64,000 nucleotides of DNA from [Lactobacillus] rogosae (GTDB taxonomy: Bacteria > Bacillota > Clostridia > Lachnospirales > Lachnospiraceae). The stretch spans positions 1 to 64,000 of the forward strand of contig FONU01000009.1 in the NCBI GenBank assembly GCA_900112995.1, read 5' to 3'. Below the pieces are notes generated by a model that had not been told where the DNA came from, did no database searches, and saw only the letters and a list, made by a program, of their open reading frames with translations. Below, in pieces: positions 46,166-55,273 of the stretch (its first letter is position 1; each line of letters opens with the position of its first letter). The translations under genes were made by a program, and so were the position numbers.

Positions 46166-46226
46166 ATAAGAATGTAGGAATTATGGCATATAACAATGTC
46201 AGAAAACCTACATTCTTATTTTTTAT
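46166..46226 (+). terminator. Strong terminator hairpin downstream of the broken GNAT gene
   Basis: ATAAGAATGTAGG (46166-46178) pairs perfectly with CCTACATTCTTAT (46207-46219), followed by TTTTTATTTT. Confidence 0.8.
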
Positions 46227-46364
46227 TTTATAATATATTGTTGATTCAATAGGAATCAGAATCAGCAAAAGTCATTAATTTAAAATCATTTAATTCAAAT
46301 CAAAATTCAAATTATTGATATAAATAGTAAAGTATGATTGTAAAAAATATAGAACTCACAATAT

Positions 46365-46569
46365 ATGTTTGTATCACCAGATAAGCACTGCGATAAAGAA
46401 TTCCGAAAGGTATTTTTTGAAAAAAATTTAGAAATGTGGTTTGTTGACCGCTGGGGGAAATAGTCAATTGTATGATTATGAAGAAGGAGGAAAGTATTTA
46501 TCAGATACGAAAACTACATTAACAGTGTTGTACTATGAGTATTTGAAAATGTTGGAAATTTATAAATGA
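46365..46569 (+). pseudogene. Frameshifted gene remnant
   Basis: From ATG at 46365, a frame encodes about 32 residues ending FEKNLEMWFVDRWGK before a TAG. Shifting by one base at the GGGGG run near 46452 gives a second open frame, GNSQLYDYEEGGKYLSD... to a TGA at 46567-46569. The two halves together read like one small protein of about 68 residues. The function is not recognised. The rest of the 46061-46608 gap is AT-rich with no other gene seen. Confidence 0.4.
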
Positions 46570-46595
46570 TTGTATAATTACTTGGTATACAACAA
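46570..46595. promoter_or_regulatory. Promoter and possible self-operator of the XRE regulator
   Basis: TATAAT (46573-46578) overlaps an inverted repeat TTGTATA (46570-46576) with TATACAA (46586-46592). A second inverted repeat, ACTTG (46580-46584) and CAAGT (46593-46597), interleaves with it. The XRE gene begins 14 bases downstream of 46595, so self-repression is plausible. Confidence 0.45.
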
Positions 46596-46608
46596 GTAGG
46601 GAAAAGAT

Positions 46609-46980
46609 ATGAGAACGGATAAGATAGGTATTAATATTTCAAGGTTAAGAATTGAACGTGGAATCACGCAGGAACAGCTTGGCAGGGATATTGGACTGAC
46701 AGCTTCTGCTATTTCAAATATAGAGTGTGGCAGGAGTGTGCCATCAGTGGATACTTTGTGCAAGTTTTCTGAGTTGTTTGGGGTTAAGGTCGACACCATA
46801 TTATCTGATAAATCTGACTCAGACCTGAATAAGCTTGAAATGGAAGAAAAACTTGTTACTGTTGACAGATATTTATCTGAAATAAAAGAGATATCGGCTA
46901 ATTACAGTATAGGTCATAGAAATTATGAGATTAGCAGGAAAGGAGGAGAAATAGTTTATAAAGCATCATCAAAGGAATAG
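46609..46980 (+). CDS. XRE-family transcriptional regulator
   Basis: A 123-residue regulator with an N-terminal Cro/C1 helix-turn-helix (ISRLRIERGITQEQLGRDIGLTASAISNIECGRSVPSVDTLCKFSELF, residues about 9-58). The rest is a short helical tail without a recognisable ligand domain. It lies 31 bases before a membrane-protein gene and a large exported-protein gene on the same strand, and may control them. Confidence 0.9.
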   Translation: MRTDKIGINISRLRIERGITQEQLGRDIGLTASAISNIECGRSVPSVDTLCKFSELFGVKVDTILSDKSDSDLNKLEMEEKLVTVDRYLSEIKEISANYSIGHRNYEISRKGGEIVYKASSKE

Positions 46981-47011
46981 ATAAAATGTTAAATATGAGG
47001 AGGAAAACAGA

Positions 47012-48022
47012 GTGCACAGATTGAAAAGATGGATAAATGAAGAAGTTAGTTTTTATAAAGAACAATTAAAAGAGAGTCCACTTGAAACAATAGCTATATA
47101 TCTTTCGTGGGTATTTGTAATTATTATTGGATTAATGGCAGTATTTGCATATATAAAATTTATTATTGATGGTGGATATCCAATGAGTGTTGCCAGAGTT
47201 AAAGAAAATGGAGCTTTTGCCAGTGCTAATTTTACAAGTGGAACAACATATATAATATCCAATAATGTGGTTTGGATTATATTGGCAATAATTATTTGTA
47301 TACAGACACTGGTTTCAATTATTTTAATGTTTGCGGAAAAAGTAATATGGAAATGGATATTGTTTATTATAGATATAATTGCAATGGTATTTTGTGTTGT
47401 GAAAATATCAACGAATCACAATTATTTATTAAATAATGATATGGGATTAATATATACGGCTGTTCTGCTTATTACAATTATAGTTTTCTTTAAACTTCTT
47501 ATAGATAGTGATGGCAGTTATGTATTTCTTGCAGAAGGATTAGGATTAGCAGCATATCTTATTATACTGGCGTTAATTTTATTATTGGAAAATATAGTGG
47601 CGATTGGTGCATTAGCAGGAGCGATTATAGTTGTAGGAATAGTGGCTGCTATATTAATATTTGGTAATAGTTCAAAGGAGAGTGCAGGAAGTACATCTTC
47701 TGGAAGTGGAGGTTCGACCTCATATAAAAGTTCATCAGGTAATGTTGGTATGAAAAGCAGAAAGCCAGATAAAAAAACGGCTAATACACCAGCTCATAAA
47801 AAAGATAGTAACCCTAACCATCATTATATTGCAAATTATAATGAAATATTGGGCGTCAAGCTATATAAGGTTAATGGTGATATGGGAGATTATATTGAAT
47901 TAGATAACACAATGGTGGAGAAAAAGATATGTAGTCTTGCAGATGCAGAAAGTGGAAAACATAAATTTTATAGAGAAGAATCAGGAAAAGAAATCAGAGT
48001 TCAAGAAATTCCATGGAAATAA
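47012..48022 (+). CDS. Multispanning membrane protein, unknown function
   Basis: A 336-residue protein. Residues about 25-215 hold five or six membrane helices. A Ser/Gly-rich linker (GSTSSGSGGSTSYKSSSG, about 225-245) joins a polar C-terminal domain of about 80 residues (NYNEILGVKLYKVNGDMGDYIEL). No family is recognised. The GTG at 47012 lies 8 bases from GAGGAGG. It sits between the XRE regulator and the large exported protein, separated from the latter by 19 bases, so the three may act together. Confidence 0.65.
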   Translation: MHRLKRWINEEVSFYKEQLKESPLETIAIYLSWVFVIIIGLMAVFAYIKFIIDGGYPMSVARVKENGAFASANFTSGTTYIISNNVVWIILAIIICIQTLVSIILMFAEKVIWKWILFIIDIIAMVFCVVKISTNHNYLLNNDMGLIYTAVLLITIIVFFKLLIDSDGSYVFLAEGLGLAAYLIILALILLLENIVAIGALAGAIIVVGIVAAILIFGNSSKESAGSTSSGSGGSTSYKSSSGNVGMKSRKPDKKTANTPAHKKDSNPNHHYIANYNEILGVKLYKVNGDMGDYIELDNTMVEKKICSLADAESGKHKFYREESGKEIRVQEIPWK

Positions 48023-48041
48023 AACATAAGGGGGACACATT

Positions 48042-50369
48042 GTGAAGAAGAAAATAATAATAGGCATATTGGCATCAGTAATAGTTATTGCGGCAATAGC
48101 TGCAGGCATTGTAACTGGAACTTCATCGAAGAAAAAAAGCAGTAATGATATAAATGTTTCGTGTAAGGCAGCAGTGACTAAAAATGAGGATATAACATGT
48201 TATGACTGGCTTAAGAAGTTATGCAATAAGATGGGCGTTGAAGCAGAGAATTACAGAAAAGCGGCTAAGGAAAATGGTTATATTACAGATAGTGATGAAT
48301 TTAGTGATGACGACATAGCTTCTGGTGGATTTATGGCACTTACTTCAATGCGTGCAATGGGCGAAGGCAAAATGCAGATATATCTTGGCACTGATGATGA
48401 AATATCAGACAATACCAACATAGAACTTGCAATTAATAATAACCTGATAGCAGAAGATTCGCTTGATAGAGGATTTTCTGACCAGGAGGCTGATGGTATT
48501 CTTGATAAATTTGATGATTTATATTATGGAGAATTCTGGCCTGAAGATATTGAAAATGTTTCTTATAAAGAAAATATTTCTCAGCTTCAGTTTTTTGATA
48601 TTAAAGATTATAAAGAAGATGAAAATATTATATATATAGATGAAAGTGCAGCCAAAAATCTGAAAAAAGGTGACACATTTGTATTTGATTATATGGGCGA
48701 GAAAATTGCAAAGAAAATCGTTGAGGATATGGGAAATGGTACATTTTCATTGGAAGACCCTGAGATAGACGAGGTATTTAATACTCTTATAGTTTCAGAT
48801 TCGGCAAGCATAGGAATTGACGATATTATTAGTTACTATGGACTTGATAATGTGAAGGTGTCGGCTGGAAAGCCTGTAACTATGCTGACAGCAGATGTGT
48901 CTGGTAATATCAATTCCAAGGGATTCGCAATAGAGGCAGCGGTAAATGATGATAATGAACTTGAAGTTACATTGACAGATAATGATACGGAGGCAGAATA
49001 CGAGCTTCCTATTAAACAGAAGCTTAATAAAAAATGTGAGAATTTCTCTATAAAATGGGACGTTAATAATATAAATGTAGGAGCACAGGTTAAATATACT
49101 CTTAACAGTGGGTTAAAATATGCATCTGTAGGTGTTGATATTGATTCAGAGATTTCAGGAGAAATCGGATTTGAAGGTGATTTTTCAGATGGAATCCTTT
49201 TATGTCAGACACCTGCACTTATTGGTAGTAATCTTGTTGCAGTAAATGTAGCGTTATATATTGTTCCAGCAGTAGATGGTTCAGTTAATCTTAAAGTAGA
49301 AGTGCCATATTATGCAGGGGTATCATATGAAAAAGGCAAAGGTGTGAATGGAACAATGGGGCTTCGTTCATCTATGCAGACATCAATTGAGGCAGAAGGA
49401 ACAATGGGATTGTATTTCAGGACAGCACCAATGCTTGTAACAATGAAATCCATTCCGTTGTTAGATGCAGAACTTGATATAGGTGCAGAAGCAGAAGCAA
49501 CACGAACTGGCAGACCAAATGGGCAGATATGTTCTGATGTTAATGTTAAGTGTCCTGTTTTCATAATTGGAGTTGGTGATGAAAGTGTTAAATATAAGAA
49601 TAAGAAATCACTTCTTTGTACAATGGATATAAGTAAGAGTTGTGAATTTACATCATTTGCAAGAAGCAAATCACTTCATTATGAAAGACTTGCTGATGGC
49701 ACGAAGCAGTTTGTGAAGGAATGTACATATAATGAGCAGCCAGAAGATGATAAGCCAAAGGAAAGTGGGGCAAGTACAGAAGCACCAACACAGGAGCAGC
49801 CAACGCAGGAGCAGGTAACACAAGGAACAGATTTAAAAGAATCAGGGTCGCTTCATACATATAAGACGAGAATGGCAGAATATTTCCCAGAGCAGACGAC
49901 ATTTTATTTTGACTATCCGGATAATTGGACAGTGGTATCAGAGCGGGCTAATGCGAATACAGAAGTTGTTATAATTCAAAACGATAATGGAGTTCAGATT
50001 GAATATATAGCACGAGATGATAAATTTGGAACAGAAATTATGGGTAATATTATGGTAGAAGCTAAAAATGATGTTGTATCAAAGCCAAGGTATAACTCTG
50101 GCGGAGAATTGGTGATAGTTAAGACAAAGGACTATAAAGAATATTCAAGAACTTCACCTGATGTAAGGGAATATGATGATGGTGCAGAAAGATATGCATT
50201 GATGCCAGCTTCTACAAGTTATTCGATATGTCACACGGGAATTTATTTAGGCTGTTATTTTGAAACACCTAAAGAAACAATGTTCTTTTCAATACCAAGC
50301 AAAAAATTAACAGATAAAGACAGAGAGGAAATAATTGCAATATTAGAGTCGTTTAGGGATACTCCTTAA
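48042..50369 (+). CDS. Large exported or membrane-anchored protein, unknown function
   Basis: A 775-residue protein. MKKKIIIGILASVIVIAAIAAGIV is a signal or anchor helix, followed by SSKKKSS. The next 100 residues (DITCYDWLKKLCNKMGV...) weakly resemble an SLH-like helical segment. The middle is beta-rich. A Thr/Gln/Glu linker (about 574-605) separates a C-terminal domain of about 160 residues (TTFYFDYPDNWTVVSE...) that resembles a PsbP-type fold seen in surface proteins. The GTG at 48042 has GGGGG before it. Function unknown; the upstream membrane protein is a likely partner. Confidence 0.65.
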   Translation: MKKKIIIGILASVIVIAAIAAGIVTGTSSKKKSSNDINVSCKAAVTKNEDITCYDWLKKLCNKMGVEAENYRKAAKENGYITDSDEFSDDDIASGGFMALTSMRAMGEGKMQIYLGTDDEISDNTNIELAINNNLIAEDSLDRGFSDQEADGILDKFDDLYYGEFWPEDIENVSYKENISQLQFFDIKDYKEDENIIYIDESAAKNLKKGDTFVFDYMGEKIAKKIVEDMGNGTFSLEDPEIDEVFNTLIVSDSASIGIDDIISYYGLDNVKVSAGKPVTMLTADVSGNINSKGFAIEAAVNDDNELEVTLTDNDTEAEYELPIKQKLNKKCENFSIKWDVNNINVGAQVKYTLNSGLKYASVGVDIDSEISGEIGFEGDFSDGILLCQTPALIGSNLVAVNVALYIVPAVDGSVNLKVEVPYYAGVSYEKGKGVNGTMGLRSSMQTSIEAEGTMGLYFRTAPMLVTMKSIPLLDAELDIGAEAEATRTGRPNGQICSDVNVKCPVFIIGVGDESVKYKNKKSLLCTMDISKSCEFTSFARSKSLHYERLADGTKQFVKECTYNEQPEDDKPKESGASTEAPTQEQPTQEQVTQGTDLKESGSLHTYKTRMAEYFPEQTTFYFDYPDNWTVVSERANANTEVVIIQNDNGVQIEYIARDDKFGTEIMGNIMVEAKNDVVSKPRYNSGGELVIVKTKDYKEYSRTSPDVREYDDGAERYALMPASTSYSICHTGIYLGCYFETPKETMFFSIPSKKLTDKDREEIIAILESFRDTP

Positions 50370-50445
50370 AGACAATTTGTGATATAATAAACTTAAATTA
50401 TTAGGTCGTGAAAACTAAAGATAAAAACTTGAGAAAAGGGGGATT

Positions 50446-50511
50446 ATGAACGAATTTAATGACAACAGCCAGCTATATAGCAATGGAAAAATGTCTGCAC
50501 AACAGACATAG
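50446..50511 (+). pseudogene. Short ORF, probably a truncated membrane-protein gene
   Basis: Twenty-one codons from ATG at 50446, with AAGGGGG just before it. The reading MNEFNDNSQLYSNGKMSAQQT is like the Asn/Gln-rich N terminus of small Lachnospiraceae membrane proteins. After a one-base shift, the next bases read as a hydrophobic helix (IVATFGVLCIEVVSFVF), so a frameshift may have broken a longer gene. The rest of the 50370-50624 gap shows nothing else. Confidence 0.35.
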
Positions 50512-50624
50512 TAGCAACTTTTGGAGTTTTGTGTATAGAAGTTGTGTCGTTTGTGTTCTAGTGTCTGATTTTGAAGTTGAAGAAATAAGACAAGAGATTT
50601 ATTAGTTTTGAAAGGGGTTATATA

Positions 50625-51326
50625 ATGATGGATAATAATGGTTACAAATATGAATATATGAAAGATAATAGTATTAGTCCAATTAATATTAGATGTGTAA
50701 GAACTATACATGTTAATAGGTTTTATAAGAATGAAGATGATGAAAAGTGCCAAAGTGGAGAGACAATTTTAAAAGAAAAATTAGGTGAATTTAAAATTGG
50801 AGATTTGTATTTGTATGATAAACCTGATATATCAATGAGAGCTGATGATGTTGATTTTTCTGTAGATATTAATACATATAATTTCCATTTATATCCTAAA
50901 GAAGGTAAATGCACTGAACTGAATGATAAAATTAATGAATTACATAGAAGTTTAAATAAAAAAGAAATAGAAGAAATTCTTAAAACAAAAGGAATAAATG
51001 GAAAAGTGATAAAAGGAAGAGGAATACAACAATTCGCTACTTCTAAATATATATCTGTAATATGCGAAAAAGATAGAAATGAACAATATTGGTTGTTATA
51101 TGAAACATTATATATTGATGATGAAAATAAAGTGAATTCTATAGCTGGGCGTATACAATTTGCTAAGACGGTTAATAGAAAATCATTAAATTATGGAAAG
51201 ATAACATATCCTAAATTAGATGGAGAATGCATAGATAATACGATATACAATAATACTGAATTAACAATAGATGATGATTCTCAAAATATAATTGATAGTT
51301 TTGTTAGATTTATAGAAAATAACTGA
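50625..51326 (+). CDS. Hypothetical protein, AT-rich
   Basis: A 233-residue soluble protein without a recognised domain. It is rich in Lys, Asn, Ile and Asp and more AT-biased than neighbouring genes (many AAA, AAT, ATA codons), which suggests later arrival. There is no signal peptide. GAAAGGGG lies before the ATG; the second codon is also ATG and could be the start. Confidence 0.6.
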   Translation: MMDNNGYKYEYMKDNSISPINIRCVRTIHVNRFYKNEDDEKCQSGETILKEKLGEFKIGDLYLYDKPDISMRADDVDFSVDINTYNFHLYPKEGKCTELNDKINELHRSLNKKEIEEILKTKGINGKVIKGRGIQQFATSKYISVICEKDRNEQYWLLYETLYIDDENKVNSIAGRIQFAKTVNRKSLNYGKITYPKLDGECIDNTIYNNTELTIDDDSQNIIDSFVRFIENN

Positions 51327-51445
51327 TATGTATAAAATAGTAAATATTTATGTATATATTATCCTTTAATAAATCGGATAAAATATTATAAAGACATTTT
51401 ATTATAAACAAATTTAATAATACCACCCCAAAGGCGAAAAACCCC

Positions 51446-51484
51446 GACCTCTCCGACATTATAATAAATAATAGACGAGAGGTC
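51446..51484. other. Inverted repeat in AT-rich gap
   Basis: GACCTCTC (51446-51453) pairs with GAGAGGTC (51477-51484). On the minus strand it is followed by GGGG then TTTTT, so it could end transcription on that strand. Role uncertain. Nothing else is seen in 51327-51549. Confidence 0.4.
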
Positions 51485-51549
51485 ATCTTGTCTAAATACA
51501 AAATATTATATAAGAAAGAGAAGGATAGCCAGCCGAAAGGAGTTTATTA

Positions 51550-51720
51550 ATGAAAACAAGATATACTCTTATCGGAAAAATGATGAGTAAATTTAATCCG
51601 GCTGTCAGAACGTATTTACAGGAGTATGAATGGCTTGAAGATAATGAGTGTCAAATAACGGATAATTTTATTAAGGCAGGAGGACTATTTATTGAGATAA
51701 TGCAATATTGCTGGTTGTAG
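51550..51720 (+). CDS. Small hypothetical protein (56 residues)
   Basis: MKTRYTLIGKMMSKFNPA begins a 56-residue frame with CGAAAGGAG at a good distance from the ATG. The chain is polar (YLQEYEWLEDNECQITDNF) and ends in CWL. It is too short for reliable family recognition. It is the first of a same-strand run to 59627 and ends 31 bases before the next gene. Confidence 0.5.
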   Translation: MKTRYTLIGKMMSKFNPAVRTYLQEYEWLEDNECQITDNFIKAGGLFIEIMQYCWL

Positions 51721-51751
51721 GAAATAATGTCTATAGATAAGGAGAATCACA

Positions 51752-52309
51752 ATGGCAATTAAATTTAAAGAGATAAGAAGATTTCTGGCAAGAAACACAA
51801 GGTTATCAATCTGCTTTGAAGATGGGGATTATCATAATTATCTGTTGATATCTGATATTCCGTCTTTGGAATATGATGAGTTATATGTTTATGGAGTAGG
51901 AATGATTGTTGTTGAGTTTTCGAAGGATATCTATTCAGAACCAGAAGAACCAAACGGTGAGGTAAGTATATCTATGAGCAATCTTACAATGCAGCCGGCG
52001 ATAGAGATAGTATTATCTGATAAGCCACGGGATATTGAAAGAAACATTTGTGATAGTCTGACATTTAAAGATTTAAAGCCTTATTTACAGATTGGCAGAT
52101 GGTTTAATATTGTCAATAAGCTGGACTGGTCAGGTGAATCATATGAGTATAGAAAAAACATTTCAGAAAAATATGACAGTATGTATGTGTATGGCATAGG
52201 AATGGAGAATAACCCTGATTTAGAAGAAACATATAAAGAATTAAAATATGACACTCATCTTAAGAAAAGAATGGTGCTGGTGCTTTCAGACAAACCAAGA
52301 CGGAACTAA
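51752..52309 (+). CDS. Hypothetical protein with two internal repeats
   Basis: A 185-residue soluble protein made of two copies of a segment of about 100 residues. Landmarks repeat at the same spacing: YVYGVGM (45-51) with YVYGIGM (145-151), and VLSDKPR (87-93) with VLSDKPR (177-183). FKEIRRF (5-11) and FKDLKPY (105-111) mark the start of each copy. No known function. A ribosome-binding site AAGGAG precedes the ATG. Confidence 0.65.
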   Translation: MAIKFKEIRRFLARNTRLSICFEDGDYHNYLLISDIPSLEYDELYVYGVGMIVVEFSKDIYSEPEEPNGEVSISMSNLTMQPAIEIVLSDKPRDIERNICDSLTFKDLKPYLQIGRWFNIVNKLDWSGESYEYRKNISEKYDSMYVYGIGMENNPDLEETYKELKYDTHLKKRMVLVLSDKPRRN

Positions 52310-52370
52310 ACATAGAAAAAATACATTTGAACATAGCAGGTAAATGTGAAAAAGAGGTGGACATATATTT

Positions 52371-53054
52371 ATGGATATTACAATAGATGATAATAGAAAT
52401 GTATATGTGGTTTCGGATATTCATAATTATGCAGATGGATTTAAAAGGCTGTTAAAGAAGATACAGTTTAATGAGAATGATTTGCTGATTATTGATGGAG
52501 ATATATTTGACCGTGGAGATAAGCCAGTTGAGCTGTATTTTGAAATATTAAAATATCCCAATATACAGGTTATACAGGGCAATCATGATGTCTGGGTTGC
52601 AAGGCAGATTATTGAACAATTCGGACATAGAAAATCTGGAGAATATATTTCTTATAATGCGGTGTCTATTATGGAGAAGCGGCTGACACCTGTTGATATG
52701 CTAAGACTTGCTGAATGGATACAGGAAAAGCCATATTATATTAATCTGACCATTAATGGCAGGAAATATCAGATAGCACATGCACAGACATTTCTTACGC
52801 CTGAGCGTATGTTTGATAAAAGAAAGATATATATGGGAGACGGACATTATGAGCAGTTTATCAGGGGTATGGAGGAACATGAGCAGTTTATATCGGTTGT
52901 GGGGCATACTGCAACTGATAACAGGAAAATATGGGTATCTCCTTCAGGACGGACTATACGCATAGATTGTGGAGCTGGTTATAAATGTTATGGTAAAGAG
53001 GGGACACTGGGAGCAATAAGGTTAAATGATATGAAAGAATTTTATATTGATTAA
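52371..53054 (+). CDS. Calcineurin-like (PPP-type) metallophosphoesterase, copy 1
   Basis: A 227-residue phosphoesterase with a full motif set: VVSDIHNY (about 14-21), IIDGDIFDRG (44-53), VIQGNHDVW (69-77), a His in IAHAQTF, and VVGHTAT near 180. The GDxxDRG form with Arg is that of protein phosphatase and Ap4A-hydrolase-like enzymes. Substrate unknown. It is the first of four phosphoesterase genes in the run and precedes a WYL regulator gene by 86 bases. Confidence 0.85.
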   Translation: MDITIDDNRNVYVVSDIHNYADGFKRLLKKIQFNENDLLIIDGDIFDRGDKPVELYFEILKYPNIQVIQGNHDVWVARQIIEQFGHRKSGEYISYNAVSIMEKRLTPVDMLRLAEWIQEKPYYINLTINGRKYQIAHAQTFLTPERMFDKRKIYMGDGHYEQFIRGMEEHEQFISVVGHTATDNRKIWVSPSGRTIRIDCGAGYKCYGKEGTLGAIRLNDMKEFYID

Positions 53055-53140
53055 TAAATTCTGATAAATGGTGGAAAAAACCGACCAAAATGTTATTATA
53101 ATAGAGAATACAATATATTATGATTAACACGAGGTGATAT

Positions 53141-54346
53141 ATGGCAAAGAGAAAGATTCAGAAACCAACCCGTTTTGAGCGTATGTATAAGGTGTGGGAT
53201 TATCTGAGAAAGAATACAGACAGAAGACACCCTACCAGTATTGCTAAAATGAGGAAAGATGAAAATATAAATGCGTATATTGGTGATAAGGAGACTATTA
53301 ACAGACTTTTAAAAGATATGGCAAATATTATGAATCTGGAAGATGGAGGAAGTGATTATAAGCCAGAAGCTGAGTGGCGGCTGTATTTTGATGATTTCAA
53401 AAAGTTTTATGGTGATAAGGAACGATATGAACGGGATGATTCTGATGAAGATGATTCTTATATTGCAAATGTAATGCGCATAAAGAACCTTTACTATAAC
53501 AGAACATTTTCTGAGAAGGAGGTTGATTCAATTATTGAGGGTATTATGGCAACAAGGACACTGGATTCCAAGTCGGCGCAGGAGCTTGTCAGGAAGGTTG
53601 AGGACAATATGACTACGGCATTTTATAAGAGAACGCCGAGACATATATGTAAGGTTCAGGAGCCGGAGCTTGCAGATAGGGAGCTGCTGAAAGACAATCT
53701 TGCCATTATACAGAAAGCAATTGATGATAATGTGAGAATACAATTCAGATTCAATGGCTATTCTTATGAGAAAAAGCTGGAGCCGGTCAGGGAAGAGTCG
53801 GACGAGCTTAGCCCTTACTATATTGTTGCGAGTGGTGGAAAATACTATCTGCTGGCGGCTAAAGAGTATGAAGGTTACAAGCCCAATATGTCTATATGGC
53901 GGATTGACCTTATGATAGATATAGAGATTCCGGGAAGGAATGACAGGCTTCATATTAAGGGAATACCACGTATTCCAAAGAAAAATGTTGCCAATCTTCC
54001 AGAAAAATGGTCAGAAGATTTTCAGTTGAAACATCTTAATATGTCTTTTGATAAGCCGGTTTTAGTAACACTAAGAATTAAGAGTGAAAAATGTGAAGAC
54101 AATCCGAAAAAGAGAGTCCGCCCAGGATATACATTTTTACATGACTGGTTCGGAGATTCATTCACATACATAAGAACAGAAACGAAGCCGCCTTATGATG
54201 ATATCGTCAGGGTGGAGTGTTCACCTTATGGCATGGCACACTGGGCATTGCAATACAGTGAACTGGTCGAGGTTCTTGAGCCGGAAAGTCTGCGGGAAGA
54301 TATTAAAAGTAAGATAAAGGCGTTGAATGAAAAGTATTCATTGTAA
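53141..54346 (+). CDS. WYL-domain transcriptional regulator, copy 1
   Basis: A 401-residue regulator. The N terminus (RFERMYKVWDYLRKNTD... TINRLLKDMANIMN) is a winged helix; the WYL domain covers about residues 185-280 (IQKAIDDNVRIQFRFNGYSYEKKLEPVRE... YYIVASGGKYYLLAA... WRIDLM). The C-terminal extension is of the WCX type. WYL domains are thought to bind nucleic-acid-like or nucleotide ligands and often control defence genes. GAGGTGA precedes the ATG; a TATAAT at 53097-53102 may mark its own promoter. Confidence 0.85.
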   Translation: MAKRKIQKPTRFERMYKVWDYLRKNTDRRHPTSIAKMRKDENINAYIGDKETINRLLKDMANIMNLEDGGSDYKPEAEWRLYFDDFKKFYGDKERYERDDSDEDDSYIANVMRIKNLYYNRTFSEKEVDSIIEGIMATRTLDSKSAQELVRKVEDNMTTAFYKRTPRHICKVQEPELADRELLKDNLAIIQKAIDDNVRIQFRFNGYSYEKKLEPVREESDELSPYYIVASGGKYYLLAAKEYEGYKPNMSIWRIDLMIDIEIPGRNDRLHIKGIPRIPKKNVANLPEKWSEDFQLKHLNMSFDKPVLVTLRIKSEKCEDNPKKRVRPGYTFLHDWFGDSFTYIRTETKPPYDDIVRVECSPYGMAHWALQYSELVEVLEPESLREDIKSKIKALNEKYSL

Positions 54347-54363
54347 GGGGAGGAGTCATTGTG

Positions 54364-54561
54364 ATGAATTTGCTTGAATTTTTAGAGAATTGGGATGATA
54401 ATACACAAGTTTTGGTCGAAAAAAATACAGAAAAAATATTTTCTGGAAAAATTGCGGATATGTCTGAGAATGTAGCATGCAGATATTGGATTCAAAAAGC
54501 TGGTGTAAAATACTATAATGAAATAATGCATATAGCTGTAGAGAATATGAAGGTAAAATAA
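54364..54561 (+). CDS. Small hypothetical protein (65 residues)
   Basis: A 65-residue polar protein (MNLLEFLENWDDNTQVLVEK...). No family is recognised. GGAGGAG precedes the ATG at 54364; a GTG three bases upstream is also possible. It starts 17 bases after the WYL gene and ends 39 before the next, so it is probably co-transcribed. Confidence 0.6.
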   Translation: MNLLEFLENWDDNTQVLVEKNTEKIFSGKIADMSENVACRYWIQKAGVKYYNEIMHIAVENMKVK

Positions 54562-54600
54562 AAATAATTGATTTTAGTGAGCAAACTAGGAGAAATATAG

Positions 54601-55248
54601 ATGATTGATATAACTATGTCAGATGACTACAGGGCGTTTTTAGAAGAACAAAATTATAACTTCACAGATTTTCAGACAGCAACTCTTGTCTGGAATGACC
54701 CCATGAAAAGCAGACGGCAGAAGCTGGAGGCATTGGCTTTATTAAGAGACACTACTAAAGATATTGTACTTAAGAAGCAGCTCATTGAAAGAATAGAGTA
54801 TGAAAATAAATTGTCAAAAGGTGAAGTAGACATAGTAAATCCGTTCAGACCGGAAAGATTTGAAGATGCATTTTTTGAAATCCCATTTTGTTATAAGTCA
54901 GCAGGTACTCCGGTGAAGGATATAGTAGATGGAACATATGGAATACTTTCATCTGGAGAAGATGACTGGAATGATTATCTTCAAGAGATTAAAGACAGAA
55001 AATGGGAAGTTGATTATTCAGATATTCAGGCTGTGGTTTTATATCCAATAAAGTCGGAGTATTGGGATCATATGCATTGTAATCCATTGCATCTTCAGAT
55101 GGAATTGCCGCCACATATGGAGAACAAAGAGGAAGATGCAGCTTATAGGAGAGCCATGGAAGCGCTTAGTGATTATTGTTTTTACAAAGGAGAGCGCAAT
55201 ACTGAGGAAACAGCTAAACGGTGTATGAAGGAATATGCCAAGATTTGA
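54601..55248 (+). CDS. Hypothetical protein, paralogue of the next gene
   Basis: A 215-residue soluble protein. Residues about 21-68 form a helical module (FTDFQTATLVWNDP... LEALALLRDTTKD... QLIERIEYE). A second region at about 138-172 (YSDIQ..., HMHCNPLHLQMELP) aligns with the next gene's product. The two are paralogues at the N-terminal and middle regions, but this one lacks the C-terminal GyrA-like part. Function unknown. TAGGAG lies a few bases before the ATG. Confidence 0.65.
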   Translation: MIDITMSDDYRAFLEEQNYNFTDFQTATLVWNDPMKSRRQKLEALALLRDTTKDIVLKKQLIERIEYENKLSKGEVDIVNPFRPERFEDAFFEIPFCYKSAGTPVKDIVDGTYGILSSGEDDWNDYLQEIKDRKWEVDYSDIQAVVLYPIKSEYWDHMHCNPLHLQMELPPHMENKEEDAAYRRAMEALSDYCFYKGERNTEETAKRCMKEYAKI

Positions 55249-55273
55249 GCAGGATAATATTGGGAGGTGTCTG

